From CAWKOH01 sp963851245 (GTDB lineage Bacteria; Actinomycetota; Acidimicrobiia; Acidimicrobiales; Palsa-688), in NCBI GenBank assembly GCA_963851245.1, contig CAWKOH010000001.1, positions 550,066-614,065 on the forward strand: a stretch of DNA of 64,000 nt, in the 5' to 3' direction. The notes beneath the pieces were generated by a model. It did no database searches. It had not been told where the DNA came from and saw only the letters and a program-made list of their open reading frames with translations. Each line of letters begins with the position of its first letter. The first letter of the stretch is position 1. This document shows positions 53,854 through 62,409 of this stretch, piece after piece. The translations under genes and the position numbers were made by a program.

Positions 53854-54191
53854 CGTCATGGGCACTCAGACCCGAAGGCCACCCAGCCATTGCAGTGTGG
53901 ATGCCGCGCAGCTCCGGTTCTCCTTCCTCGACTGCGACGACGACTGTTTCATCGACGAAGACACCCGCGAAGTCGACCGTCTAGGCCTCACCCGAGCCCG
54001 AGCCGCGCTCGCCGCCTGCCGCCTGGCCGCCACGGGATCAACTGCGACGACGACCGATCAGCAACGCAACACTGAGCCCGATCGGTAACCAAGCGGGTCG
54101 TCGATTTTCCCGAGCCTGGCCTGCTGGGTGCCCGCCAGGGGCCAGTTCCTGACGACAACGCCGCGGCGCTCGACGACGCTGAAGGAGAACC
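53854..54191. other. Gap upstream of the ABC-2 permease
   Basis: An open frame at 53858 (GTQTRRPPSHCSVDAAQLRF) has no recognised family. Just before 54192, a short frame ending ALDDAEGEP with an ATGA overlap to the permease start looks like the tail of a DrrA-type ATPase gene, but no upstream ATPase motifs exist. An ATPase gene may have been lost here. Confidence 0.4.
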
Positions 54192-55058
54192 ATGACCACC
54201 GCACACATCGCCACCGCCCCCACCTGGGCGCCCACTCCCGACACCCGCATCGCCGACGAGGTCCGGGTGGTGGGCATGGTATGGGAACGCGACCTGATCC
54301 GCTACGTGCGGACCCGAACCAGAATACTGAGCGGGATCATCCAACCCGTCTTGTTTCTGTTCGTGCTCGGCTACGGCATGAGCGGTTTGGTCGGCACCAC
54401 TGGCGGGTTCAACTTCCGCCAGTTCGTCTACCCCGGGGTGGTGGCCATGAGCGTGGTCATGACCGCCATGTTCTCGGCTCTGTCGATCGTATGGGATCGC
54501 GAGTTCGGCTTCTTACGCGAGATGCTGGTCGCCCCCGTCAGTCGAACATCGCTCGTTTCTGGCAAGACGGCCGGAGGAGCGACCGTGGCCGCCGGCCAAG
54601 GAACGATCATGCTGGCACTGGCCCCCCTGGTGGGCATCCACCTCACCCCCCTGCTGGTCGTCGAAATGATCGGCCTGGAGCTACTGATGGCGGTGGCCAT
54701 GACCACCTTCGGAGTCTTCGTGGCCAGCCGGATCCAAAAGATGGAGTCCTTCCAGGTCGTTATGCAAATGCTGCTCATGCCTATGCTGTTCCTCTCCGGG
54801 GCACTCTTCCCTCTCAACGGCCTCCCCGGATGGTTGGCGGTCATCACCCGCCTCAACCCGCTCACCTATGCGGTCGCACCCTTCCGCCAGGTCATCTTCT
54901 CCGCCCAGAACCTGTCCGCCGCCGCCCAAGCCCGCTTCCCCACCAATGTCACCATCTTCGGCTACACCTTGTCCATAGGAATGGAACTCACCATCGTTGT
55001 CCTCTTTGCTGTGGTCTTCTTCGTGCTCGCCTTTCGCGGCCTATCCCGCACCGAATAG
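54192..55058 (+). CDS. ABC-2-type transporter permease (DrrB-like) without its ATPase
   Basis: A 288-residue membrane protein with about six hydrophobic segments (GIIQPVLFLFVLGYGMSGLV, FVYPGVVAMSVVMTAMFSAL, MPMLFLSGALFPLNGLPGWL, TIVVLFAVVFFVLAFRG). The LFLSGALFPL and NPLTYAVAPFRQ motifs are those of ABC-2 exporters in the DrrB/daunorubicin group. No ATPase gene precedes or follows it, which is unusual because such permeases need one. It starts behind GAAGGAGAACC. Confidence 0.88.
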   Translation: MTTAHIATAPTWAPTPDTRIADEVRVVGMVWERDLIRYVRTRTRILSGIIQPVLFLFVLGYGMSGLVGTTGGFNFRQFVYPGVVAMSVVMTAMFSALSIVWDREFGFLREMLVAPVSRTSLVSGKTAGGATVAAGQGTIMLALAPLVGIHLTPLLVVEMIGLELLMAVAMTTFGVFVASRIQKMESFQVVMQMLLMPMLFLSGALFPLNGLPGWLAVITRLNPLTYAVAPFRQVIFSAQNLSAAAQARFPTNVTIFGYTLSIGMELTIVVLFAVVFFVLAFRGLSRTE

Positions 55059-55301
55059 GCCCCCACCGCCCAAGACAACGCCTTGAAAGGGCCTTCTACC
55101 GATGCCCCGGAACAAGGCCTGGGAGCAGGTCCCGCAGCCGAGCTTTTGGGCGCCGAGAACCCACACTGCCAGGTCGAGCCACCTCCCTCAGCCCTCCTGA
55201 ACCGAGAATCCGGTCCGGTTAGGGACCTACGACCCTATCGACCTTGGCAGCTACAGCGCGATCGTTTCCGCAGGACGTGATCCGATCGAAGGAGAACCGG
55301 A

Positions 55302-55502
55302 ATGCAGGCCAGCATTGGAGACCGCATTGTCATCAAAGGCCATCACATCGGCGAGCCTGATCGCGATTGCGAGGTGCTCGAAGTCCGTGGTGCAGACGGC
55401 GAACCACCGTATCTCGTCCGATGGGAACAGGACGGCCACGAGGCCCTGTTCTTTCCTGGATCAGACGCCGCGGTCCAGCCCTACGAGGACACGGCGACCT
55501 GA
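55302..55502 (+). CDS. DUF1918-family small protein
   Basis: A 66-residue protein: MQASIGDRIVIKGHHIGEP, VLEVRGADGEPPYLVRWEQD, GHEALFFPGSDAAV. This fits the DUF1918 family of actinobacteria (GDRIVV..H.VG...R.GEI..V....G.PPY.V.W..GH.....PGPDA). It starts behind GAAGGAGAACCGG. Function is unknown, but members are often found with CBS and stress proteins, as here. Confidence 0.9.
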   Translation: MQASIGDRIVIKGHHIGEPDRDCEVLEVRGADGEPPYLVRWEQDGHEALFFPGSDAAVQPYEDTAT

Positions 55503-55522
55503 ACCCGGGAGAAGGAACGAGC

Positions 55523-56014
55523 ATGCGAATCATCGAGGCGACAAGGCGTTCAGGGGTTGCCATCGCACCGGACAAAACGGTGCGTGCTGCCGCGCAGACC
55601 ATGGAGCAGGCAGGAGTCGGAGCGCTGGCGATCATCGATGCCGAGCGAGTTGTAGGGATCGTGACTGATAGGGACTTGGTACGCAGGGCCCTATCGCCTG
55701 GGCTTCCCTTTGACACCCGGATCGATACCGTAATGACCACGCCCGTCGCAACCGTCGATGCCGACGCCGACCTGGGCGAGGCCGTAGCCCTGTTTCGTGC
55801 TCACAAGGTGCGCCGCTTAGCCGTGGTGCAAAACGAGAAGTTCGTCGGGATGATCACCGTCGACGACCTTCTCATCGACGTGGTCGCCCTGCTGCCCGAT
55901 CTTCTTCGTCCGGTCCGATCCGAGATCTTCAAAAGCTCAGCACGAGACTCCGATACCAGTAGCGGCCTGACCGCCGAAATCGGGTCGCCTGGCCACCAGA
56001 GCGAAATTGCTTGA
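55523..56014 (+). CDS. Two-CBS-domain protein
   Basis: A 163-residue protein starting at an ATG at 55523, 20 bp after the DUF1918 stop. The first CBS motif is VGALAIIDAERVVGIVTDRD and the second is VRRLAVVQNEKFVGMITVDD. The middle part DTVMTTPVATVDADADLGEA is typical. It should bind an adenine nucleotide and signal energy or redox state. It probably forms an operon with DUF1918. Confidence 0.9.
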   Translation: MRIIEATRRSGVAIAPDKTVRAAAQTMEQAGVGALAIIDAERVVGIVTDRDLVRRALSPGLPFDTRIDTVMTTPVATVDADADLGEAVALFRAHKVRRLAVVQNEKFVGMITVDDLLIDVVALLPDLLRPVRSEIFKSSARDSDTSSGLTAEIGSPGHQSEIA

Positions 56015-56191
56015 ACATCGTCTTATTTGCTCTCACGCAAGCGGACGGGTTGACGTTTAGTTAGTTCATCATCCAGCAAGGGACCATTCGGGGCCAACGA
56101 CGTAGTATGCGCCCCGAGCCTGGCGTCTGGCTGTCGGTCAGCCTGGCCACTCTCTCGACCAACAGGAGGCCGATGCTCCCATTAGCTTCGG

Positions 56192-56350
56192 CTAGGTCAG
56201 GTTCGCGCCCAACCTGACCACGGCCTTTTGGGAGGCGTCGCGCAGCTTGATCTCGGCCTCGAACCCTTCACCATCGACACTGAGAGGACGTCCGATCGAT
56301 ACGGTCACGCTCCCAGGTGGAAAGGTCGCAGCCCGGACCCGATGGATCGC
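56192..56350 (-). pseudogene. Possible acyltransferase C-terminal remnant
   Basis: Minus-strand frame FPPGSVTVSIGRPLSVDGEG then FEAEIKLRDASQKAVVRLGA resembles the end of PlsC-like proteins (..PG.V.V.IG.PI....). The upstream part is absent. It lies in an otherwise featureless 547-bp gap (56015-56561). Confidence 0.35.
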
Positions 56351-56561
56351 CTGCTAGCTAGTGTTAAACGCAAGAGACGGGTTGGCAAGGGTCGCGAATA
56401 GATATCACCCTCACCTTCCGTCTCGCGATGGCGGGCTCTCGTTGCCGGACGTCGCTTCGAGGAGGCGTTGCCTCTAGTTCTACGGGGTGGATCAGCTTGA
56501 CGACTGTTGTCTCGATGGAGGGTGAGCCCTGTGGCCACCTTGCTGCGCGTCTAATGAGCAA

Positions 56562-57863
56562 ATGACAGACCCGACGCCGCAGGTGTCGTCGTCGAGCGAC
56601 GGTGGTTCGCCTATCCCGCAATTGCGTCTGCTGCGCTGGAACGACCCTGCCGTAGTGGCCGTCGCGTTCGTCGCGCTCGCCTCTGGATTCGGTCAGTTCG
56701 GCGCCGTGGCCGCCCTGGGGGATGTAGCGAAGGGCTTTGGGCAGGTCAACCACGGCGCCACCATTGCCGATCAGGCTGGCCTGTCGGGAACGGCTCTGGG
56801 GATCGGACTGGCTATCATCCGCCTGGCGTCGTTAGGTGCCCTGCCCATCGCCGGGCTGGCCGACCGGTTGGGTCGGAGGGCACTTCTTCTCGGATCAGCC
56901 GCGGGAGGCCTGGCCCTTACCGCCGCCGCCTCGCTCAGCCCAAGCTACTGGTGGTTCATCGTCATCTTCGCTTGCGGCCGGCCCTTGCTCAGCGCCACGA
57001 ACGCGGTAGCCGAAGTCAGTGCGGCCGAGCAGACCGGCAAGGACAACCGGGCCAAAGCGGTGGCGCTCGTCGCCGCCGGATACGGCGTCGGAGCGGGGCT
57101 GACCGCCGTCCTCCACGGCCTGTTCCTCGGCGTCCTGGGTTTCAGGGCCCTGTTCGCCTTCGCGCTTATTCCATTGGCCCTCTTGCCTGCGGTGCGCCGG
57201 CGTGTCACCGAACCCGACCGGTTCGGAATCGAGGCCGCCAAGACCGATCATCCACTCCCGGTCCTGGGGGCAGTGGGACCGGAGTTTCGACGCCGCCTGG
57301 CGATCGTGGCGGCGATGGCGTTCTCCATCTCGTTGATCACCGGCCCAGCGACGAGCTTCGTCTTCCTGTATGCCCAGAACATCCTGCGCGTGCCCGGATA
57401 TGCCACGGCAGCGATGGTGGTCGGCGCCGGGCTGGCCGGATTGGGTGGTCTGGTGCTCGGTCAGTGGCTTGCAGACCATCGGGGCCGTCGCCCGGCGGTC
57501 AGCATCGGAATCGTCGGCGTCGGGTGTTTCGGGCTCGTGAGCTACACCGGGTCGACCGCGGCTTTGCTGTGCGGCTACATTTTCGGCGTCCTGGCCGGAT
57601 CGGTTCTGGCGCCGGGTATCGGCTCCTTGCTCAACGAGCTGTTCCCTACGTCGGTGCGTTCCTCGGTCAGCGGTTGGTGGGTGGCGGCAGGAGTGATGGG
57701 CGCCGCCGCCGGGCTCATAACGTTCGGTGCGATCGCCGACGTGGACAACCAATTCGGGTTGGCCGCGCTGGTCATCTTCCTTCCAGCCAGCGCGGCTGTG
57801 GCCGCGCTCGTGTGGCTGGTGCCCGAGACGCGTGGCCGAGAGCCCGAACAGCTTTGGCCCTGA
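56562..57863 (+). CDS. Major facilitator superfamily transporter
   Basis: A 433-residue MFS protein with about 12 hydrophobic segments. GLADRLGRRALLLGSAAGGL is the MFS motif between helices 2 and 3. A second copy GQWLADHRGRRPAVSIGIVG lies between helices 8 and 9, which is the general symmetric feature. The nearest families are sugar- or drug-type symporters. The substrate is not recognisable. It starts at an ATG at 56562 with no strong ribosome binding site. Confidence 0.88.
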   Translation: MTDPTPQVSSSSDGGSPIPQLRLLRWNDPAVVAVAFVALASGFGQFGAVAALGDVAKGFGQVNHGATIADQAGLSGTALGIGLAIIRLASLGALPIAGLADRLGRRALLLGSAAGGLALTAAASLSPSYWWFIVIFACGRPLLSATNAVAEVSAAEQTGKDNRAKAVALVAAGYGVGAGLTAVLHGLFLGVLGFRALFAFALIPLALLPAVRRRVTEPDRFGIEAAKTDHPLPVLGAVGPEFRRRLAIVAAMAFSISLITGPATSFVFLYAQNILRVPGYATAAMVVGAGLAGLGGLVLGQWLADHRGRRPAVSIGIVGVGCFGLVSYTGSTAALLCGYIFGVLAGSVLAPGIGSLLNELFPTSVRSSVSGWWVAAGVMGAAAGLITFGAIADVDNQFGLAALVIFLPASAAVAALVWLVPETRGREPEQLWP

Positions 57864-57910
57864 CACCCGCCGGCGATGTCACTCGATCTTCCCGACCGCA
57901 CCCCTGACCG

Positions 57911-58120
57911 TCAGGGACGCTGAGTGAAGAGATGCCAACCGGCTTCGGCCCAGAGCAGAAGCATCAGGATCCGGCCGGACCAGGATCGGAGGAGCCAGCC
58001 GAAGATTTCCACTATCCCCGGAGCACTCTTGGCTGCGACCACGGCGCTGATGGCGATCCAGGCCGCGAGGCTCCCCCCTATGACCGCCCACACGACGTCA
58101 CCCTCGACCAAGGCAGTCAT
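57911..58120 (-). CDS. DUF6186-like small membrane protein
   Basis: A 69-residue protein with two hydrophobic segments: VVWAVIGGSLAAWIAISAVV and RILMLLLWAEAGWHLFTQ. The ending R...LL.W...GWH.F is the mark of the small actinobacterial DUF6186 group. Its ATG overlaps the stop of the next gene upstream (ATGA), so the two are coupled. The function is unknown. Confidence 0.65.
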   Translation of the reverse strand: MTALVEGDVVWAVIGGSLAAWIAISAVVAAKSAPGIVEIFGWLLRSWSGRILMLLLWAEAGWHLFTQRP

Positions 58121-58350
58121 GGGCGGCCCTGCCGGGATCCTGTGCGCCGGTGCGCCAAGACCAACCAAACCCCCACGACCAACCAGACCAGGTACAGCCC
58201 TGCCCGTCCGAGGTGGAAGCGCGTCACCCGCCCGGCCAGATAGCTGAGCGTCGGGAACTCTTGTGATCGGCGCAGAAAGCTAAAGAGGTCCCAGCCGAGG
58301 ACGGCCCCCAGTAGCAGGACCCACACAAGGGCGGCGGCCGCGGCGGGCAC
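58117..58350 (-). CDS. Small two-segment membrane protein, DUF6186-like
   Basis: A 77-residue protein starting at a GTG at 58350 behind AGGGAG. ALVWVLLLGAVLGWDLFSFL and GRAGLYLVWLVVGVWLVLAH are membrane segments, with a YLAGRVTRF linker. Translationally coupled to the following gene. Possibly a paralogue of it. Confidence 0.6.
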   Translation of the reverse strand: MPAAAAALVWVLLLGAVLGWDLFSFLRRSQEFPTLSYLAGRVTRFHLGRAGLYLVWLVVGVWLVLAHRRTGSRQGRP

Positions 58351-58800
58351 TTCCAGGACTCCCTGCTGCTGACGATTTGACCAGCATCAGCCAGCCACGC
58401 ACCACTGCCCTGCTGCTGGCGGTGAGCACCGAGGATCAGGCCGCTCAGAACGATCGCGGTGATGGACGCCGCGATGCTCGCCTGGGCCGCGGAGGTCTGG
58501 GCGTGCTGAGCCCCCTCCCACCACGCCAGACTAGCCAGCCCGATGGCGGCGGCGGACACCCGCGAACGGGCGGGTACCGGACCGGCCGAACAGATGACCG
58601 AAACGTTCCCGCGCTGTGGTCGGCTCGCCCCCATCCTCCGGTGCCATGCTCCGACGATGCCACATCGATCGAGCGGCAGTAGGCAGGCCACCGTCCACCA
58701 AGGGCGGGCCGGGGAGAATACTGCTCATCTTGGGTTGGGCCTGGTTGGGGTGGCACCTGTTGGCGCTGGGCCACCTGGGCAGAAGCGGTTCCCCGTACGG
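58351..58800. other. Gap with fragments of small membrane proteins
   Basis: On the plus strand GRILLILGWAWLGWHLLALG (58712-58771) repeats the C-terminal signature of the DUF6186-like protein at 57911, without a clean gene around it. On the minus strand a hydrophobic frame (IGLASLAWWEGAQHAQTSAA, ASITAIVLSGLILGAHRQQQ) covers about 58380-58560 but overlaps the next gene and lacks a clear start. A 14-bp direct repeat around CAGCAGCAGGG occurs at 58350-58420. Confidence 0.4.
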
Positions 58801-59925
58801 TCAGAGGGGAGGGCCGGCCACCAAACGGGCGCTGGCCGAGTGCGCCGTGCCGGTCGGATCCACCCATCCGATCACCACAGCCGCACCGGGCCGGTAAGCG
58901 CCGATCAAGGCGCCCAGGGCGACGGAGGATGCCACCTTGGCGCCGCCCACGGAAACGATAATGTCTCCGGCCCGGAGGCCGGCCGCCGCGGCCGGGGTAC
59001 CGGCGAAAACGGCCGTTACCATCGCCCCCGAAACGGTGCCGCCTGGCAGAATTCCGACTCCGAGCAAAGCCGTCGGTCCGATGTGGACACCGGTCGAGGG
59101 GCGCCCGGACCGGATCTCAGTCGCGACTCTCAACGCCTCGTTGATCGGGATGGCAAAGCTCTGGTTCCCTTGCGATGCGAAGTTGAAGTCACTGGCCGCG
59201 GCGGTGTCTAGTCCTGCCACCTGCCCAGCCGCGCTCACTAGAGGCCCGCCCGAGTCGCCGGCCACGACATTGGCGTTCGTCTCGATGAGCCCGGCCAGAG
59301 TCTCGGAGGTGCCGCCCAGCTGGTCCTGCGCGGTGATCGTCTGATCGAGCCCAATTACCGTTCCCTTCGCGGCCGCCGGCCGGCCACCGGCGCCGCGGGC
59401 ATTGCCGACCGCGATGACAGCCTCGCCGATAGCCAACCCGGACGAACTTCCGATCACCGCCGTCGGGAGCTTCGCTGCTCCCGTGGCCTGCAACACCGCC
59501 ACATCGTCGGCCACGTCGTAGCCGATCACGGTGGCCGAATACGACGCACCGTTCGACACGTCGGTGACAGAGATGCTGGTCGCCCCCGAGATCACATGAT
59601 TGTTCGTCAGGATGACTCCCGAGGGGGTCAGGACGATCCCGGTCCCGGCCGCCTCGAGGTTCTCGTCACCCAGCCTGGTCACGACGTCTACGACGCCACG
59701 GCTCTGGCTCGCCGACGCCCGGCCTGCTCCGGCCCGGTTCGAGATGGCCCAGGACAAGCCGATTGCCCCTGCGGCGACCATCAAGGTGACCACGATGACA
59801 ACCAGGGCGGCCAAAACAGGATTCGTTCCTCTAGCTGGCTCTTTGGTGGCCGCCTCGCCCTGGAACGGCGCCCAGTAGTCCGCTGAATCTAGATCCTCGG
59901 GAGCCCTCGGCTCGTCCAGTCGCAC
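58801..59925 (-). CDS. HtrA/DegP-like trypsin protease with PDZ domain
   Basis: A 374-residue membrane-anchored serine protease. A TM segment (VLAALVVIVVTLMVAAGAIG) lies at residues about 37-58. The triad is His in ILTNNHVISG, Asp in GYDVADDVAVLQ and Ser in VVAGDSGGPLVS. The C-terminal PDZ domain includes VFAGTPAAAAGLRAGDIIVS. It starts at a GTG at 59925. The domain order is that of actinobacterial PepD/HtrA-type envelope proteases that handle misfolded proteins. Confidence 0.9.
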   Translation of the reverse strand: MRLDEPRAPEDLDSADYWAPFQGEAATKEPARGTNPVLAALVVIVVTLMVAAGAIGLSWAISNRAGAGRASASQSRGVVDVVTRLGDENLEAAGTGIVLTPSGVILTNNHVISGATSISVTDVSNGASYSATVIGYDVADDVAVLQATGAAKLPTAVIGSSSGLAIGEAVIAVGNARGAGGRPAAAKGTVIGLDQTITAQDQLGGTSETLAGLIETNANVVAGDSGGPLVSAAGQVAGLDTAAASDFNFASQGNQSFAIPINEALRVATEIRSGRPSTGVHIGPTALLGVGILPGGTVSGAMVTAVFAGTPAAAAGLRAGDIIVSVGGAKVASSVALGALIGAYRPGAAVVIGWVDPTGTAHSASARLVAGPPL

Positions 59926-60132
59926 ATCATGAGCTTGGGATCCAGCGCCACCTCCCGGGTAGAGGACAACGTCACCGGGATAGGGGTTTTCCGTCGATCA
60001 CCGCTATTCGCTACGAGTCCGATCCGTCCACTTCCTAAGCGACCGGTCGCTGACCCCGATCAGCACCGGCTTAGGGTGAGCATCGTCGCGTTTCGGGCGA
60101 GAACGACTTCCCCTCATGGGTCAGGTTGGCAG

Positions 60133-60708
60133 TCACGGTTCCGAATCGTTGCCGCCATCACCGTCTTGTTCGTGAGTGGTCGGTTGACGGTCGGAGGCCG
60201 ATGATGCCGGGCCGGGATCGGACCCGAAATCCGCAGGATTGAACCCATCGAGCAGGGATCGGAACTCCGAGACCTGTGCGTCGATCGCTTCCTGATCGAG
60301 CTCCTCGACTAGTACCGTGCCCGCCTCGTCGAGGACCGCATCGCTGACGAACACCGGAGCCTCAACCCTCACGGCTAAGGCAATCGCATCGGATGGCCGG
60401 ACATCCAGTCGCCGCTCTCCGCCGGGTCCTGTCACCGCCAGCTCGGCTACGAACGTCCCGTCTCGTAACTCGGTAACTTCGACCCGATCCACCCGGCCGT
60501 CGAGGCTCAGCACGAGGTTCGCCATGACGTCATAAGTGAGAGGCCGGGGTGGGGCCTGCCCATCCAGGGCCACGGCGATCGCGGCGGCCTCCACGTGGCC
60601 GATGAAGATGGGAAGGACTCGTTGGGGACCGTCGTCCTCGCGCAGTAGTATCAGCGAAGTCCCGGATGTTGGCTCGAGGTGTACCCCTAGAATCTGAACT
60701 GGTATCAC
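60133..60708 (-). CDS. Bifunctional nuclease (BFN/DUF151) family protein
   Basis: A 191-residue protein when started at the GTG at 60708 (a longer frame begins at 60759). VIPVQILGVHLEPTSGTSLI, then VLPIFIGHVEAAAIAVALDG, RPLTYDVMANLV and RRLDVRPSDAIALAVRVEAP are diagnostic of the DUF151 (BFN) family. The C-terminal UvrB/UvrC-like part is lacking, and it ends in a polar tail. Similar genes are common in Actinobacteria. Nuclease activity has been shown only for a few members. Confidence 0.9.
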   Translation of the reverse strand: MIPVQILGVHLEPTSGTSLILLREDDGPQRVLPIFIGHVEAAAIAVALDGQAPPRPLTYDVMANLVLSLDGRVDRVEVTELRDGTFVAELAVTGPGGERRLDVRPSDAIALAVRVEAPVFVSDAVLDEAGTVLVEELDQEAIDAQVSEFRSLLDGFNPADFGSDPGPASSASDRQPTTHEQDGDGGNDSEP

Positions 60709-60762
60709 TCGAACAAGTGTACGGGCGATGCCCGCGCTTTGGGGTGGCGACGCCGGCATTCA

Positions 60763-61218
60763 TCACTTTCGATCGTCCGCCAACCGCCGGTTCCTCGGCT
60801 GGCGGTTGAAAAGGGCGTGACACACGGCGCGCACTTGGGCCTCGACCGGGTCCGATTCGGAGAGCACTCCGGGGCCGCACCGATCATGGTGACTGTCCCG
60901 CTGTGGGGCTCGCACAACCTGCACTAGCGAAGTGTCGGGATAGCGGGTCCTTATCGCGGCGGCGATACCGGCATCGGAGCTGAGGGCATGCAGAACGACA
61001 TCGGCTCCTCTGACAAGCGGGCACTCCTCGTTCCGGAGGACGGCGCAGTCTTCGGGCCGTCGGGCCGGTCCGCTGCACCAGGCCACCTCGAAGCCAGCCT
61101 GGCGGAACCTGCTGAAGTCGGACAGAGCGAGGGCCTGGTCGTCGCCCTCTACAAGGAGCCGGGGGGCGTGGTGGGGTCTCGTGGGGGAGCCCCAAATTGG
61201 CGGAACCCGTTGATGCAA
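60763..61218 (-). CDS. Hypothetical response-regulator-like protein
   Basis: A protein of up to 151 residues. PRLLVEGDDQALALSDFSRF and RQAGFEVAWCSGP suggest a receiver-like fold without the phospho-aspartate pattern. VLRNEECPLVRGADVVLHAL and IAAAIRTRYPDTSLVQVV fit the last strands. The start is unclear, since the frame extends upstream. It lies 54 bp before the BFN gene. No function can be assigned. Confidence 0.55.
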   Translation of the reverse strand: MHQRVPPIWGSPTRPHHAPRLLVEGDDQALALSDFSRFRQAGFEVAWCSGPARRPEDCAVLRNEECPLVRGADVVLHALSSDAGIAAAIRTRYPDTSLVQVVRAPQRDSHHDRCGPGVLSESDPVEAQVRAVCHALFNRQPRNRRLADDRK

Positions 61219-61385
61219 TTCTGGCCTCCTCTGTCAAACCGCTCGGGATTCAGCATCCTCCCGATCAGACTGCTGCGACAGAGCCGAAGGACCCGAAGAG
61301 CCGCCCTTCTCACGCTCCCGGCGGTGGCACCCAAACCCACACGCCACACCTCGAGATCAGATCGGACGTCGGAGGCCGAACCCGA

Positions 61386-61736
61386 TTAACGGCCGGTCGT
61401 TTCTCCGCCCCGGGGCATGTCAGAAGCCGTACCGCCTGCGATGGCGGGCGCCGACTGGGGCAGGAGGAGATGAACCGGGGCGTGCCCGGAGGTGGCAATG
61501 ACGCTGGCCGCCTTCAGGTACCCCTCCCGGAACGCCGGCCGCTCGGCGTCGAGCCAGGCCTGGTAATGACTGTCCTGCCGGGCCGGGTGCAGGCGGTCCT
61601 CGGCGGCGGCGGCAACACCTGCATAGAAGGCGTGCGCCGGGCTTTCCACCGGGACCAGGGCACCCTCGGCCCGGGCCTCAGCCGCTAGCTGGCGCAACGC
61701 GTTCTGCAGGACGAGTGGCACCTCTTGCATGCTCAT
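61386..61736 (-). CDS. Hypothetical 116-residue protein downstream of the ATPase genes
   Basis: MSMQEVPLVLQNALRQLAAE, then AHAFYAGVAAAAEDRLHPAR, AWLDAERPAFREGYLKAASV and HAPVHLLLPQSAPAIAGG. The ATG at 61736 follows GGGAGAGG. It is mainly helical, acidic and alanine-rich, without a membrane segment. It lies 43 bp after the ATPase D gene, so it is probably co-transcribed. I do not recognise the family. Confidence 0.65.
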   Translation of the reverse strand: MSMQEVPLVLQNALRQLAAEARAEGALVPVESPAHAFYAGVAAAAEDRLHPARQDSHYQAWLDAERPAFREGYLKAASVIATSGHAPVHLLLPQSAPAIAGGTASDMPRGGETTGR

Positions 61737-61779
61737 ATCACACCTCTCCCGAAAGAGCTTACGCACGGCGTGATGTGAC

Positions 61780-62409
61780 TTATAGGGCCGATCGCCCCCA
61801 ATTCGGGGCGTCGCGAGCCCAGCGGTTGACGACCTGCTGTTCCCGCTCAAGCTCGTCGAGGCGGAGCACCACGAAGTGAAGTTCGGCTTCCAACGCCGGT
61901 ATCCGGTGCCCTTCGATGGCGCGATGCCGTCTCTTGGTCGCGGCCAGCTGTTCATCGACCACGTCAAAGGCGGCTTGGGCGGCGGCGTGCTCCGCTGCCG
62001 CCACGATCGCCTTTCGGTATGCCTCCACCGCCGGCGGGACGGAGGCGCTCACCGCCGCCGCGTAGGTTGCCGGGAACGCCGACATTCGAAGTTCGGGTTC
62101 CGACGGATAGCGGGTACCGACCAGCTCCACCCATGACAGGTCTATTTCCGTGGTCTCCACCGCAGATGCGGCAAGGGCCAGATCGGACGGCCCGGCCAGG
62201 GCGGCGGCCCGCAGACCACGGTCCCGTGCCTCTCGGGCCGCGACAGCCCAGTTGATGCGCGCTCTCTCCAGGCGCTTACCGAGGCGCTCGTGCTCGAGCA
62301 GCAGGATTTGACGCTTCCGTTCGAGAAGTTCGAGGCTGCGCCGAGCCCAGTCGAGTCGGTGGACCAGCCATAGGCGGCGCGAGCGGCTGGGTGCGACGTT
62401 CTCAGTCAT
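61780..62409 (-). CDS. atpD: A/V-type ATPase subunit D
   Basis: A 209-residue coiled-coil protein. The N-terminal helix (LVHRLDWARRSLELLERKRQ, ILLLEHERLGKRLERARINW) and C-terminal helix (IEGHRIPALEAELHFVVLRL, DELEREQQVV) are the classic subunit D antiparallel pair forming the central stalk. It overlaps the B subunit gene by 8 bp (62402-62409). It couples ATP hydrolysis in A3B3 to rotor rotation. Confidence 0.9.
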   Translation of the reverse strand: MTENVAPSRSRRLWLVHRLDWARRSLELLERKRQILLLEHERLGKRLERARINWAVAAREARDRGLRAAALAGPSDLALAASAVETTEIDLSWVELVGTRYPSEPELRMSAFPATYAAAVSASVPPAVEAYRKAIVAAAEHAAAQAAFDVVDEQLAATKRRHRAIEGHRIPALEAELHFVVLRLDELEREQQVVNRWARDAPNWGRSAL

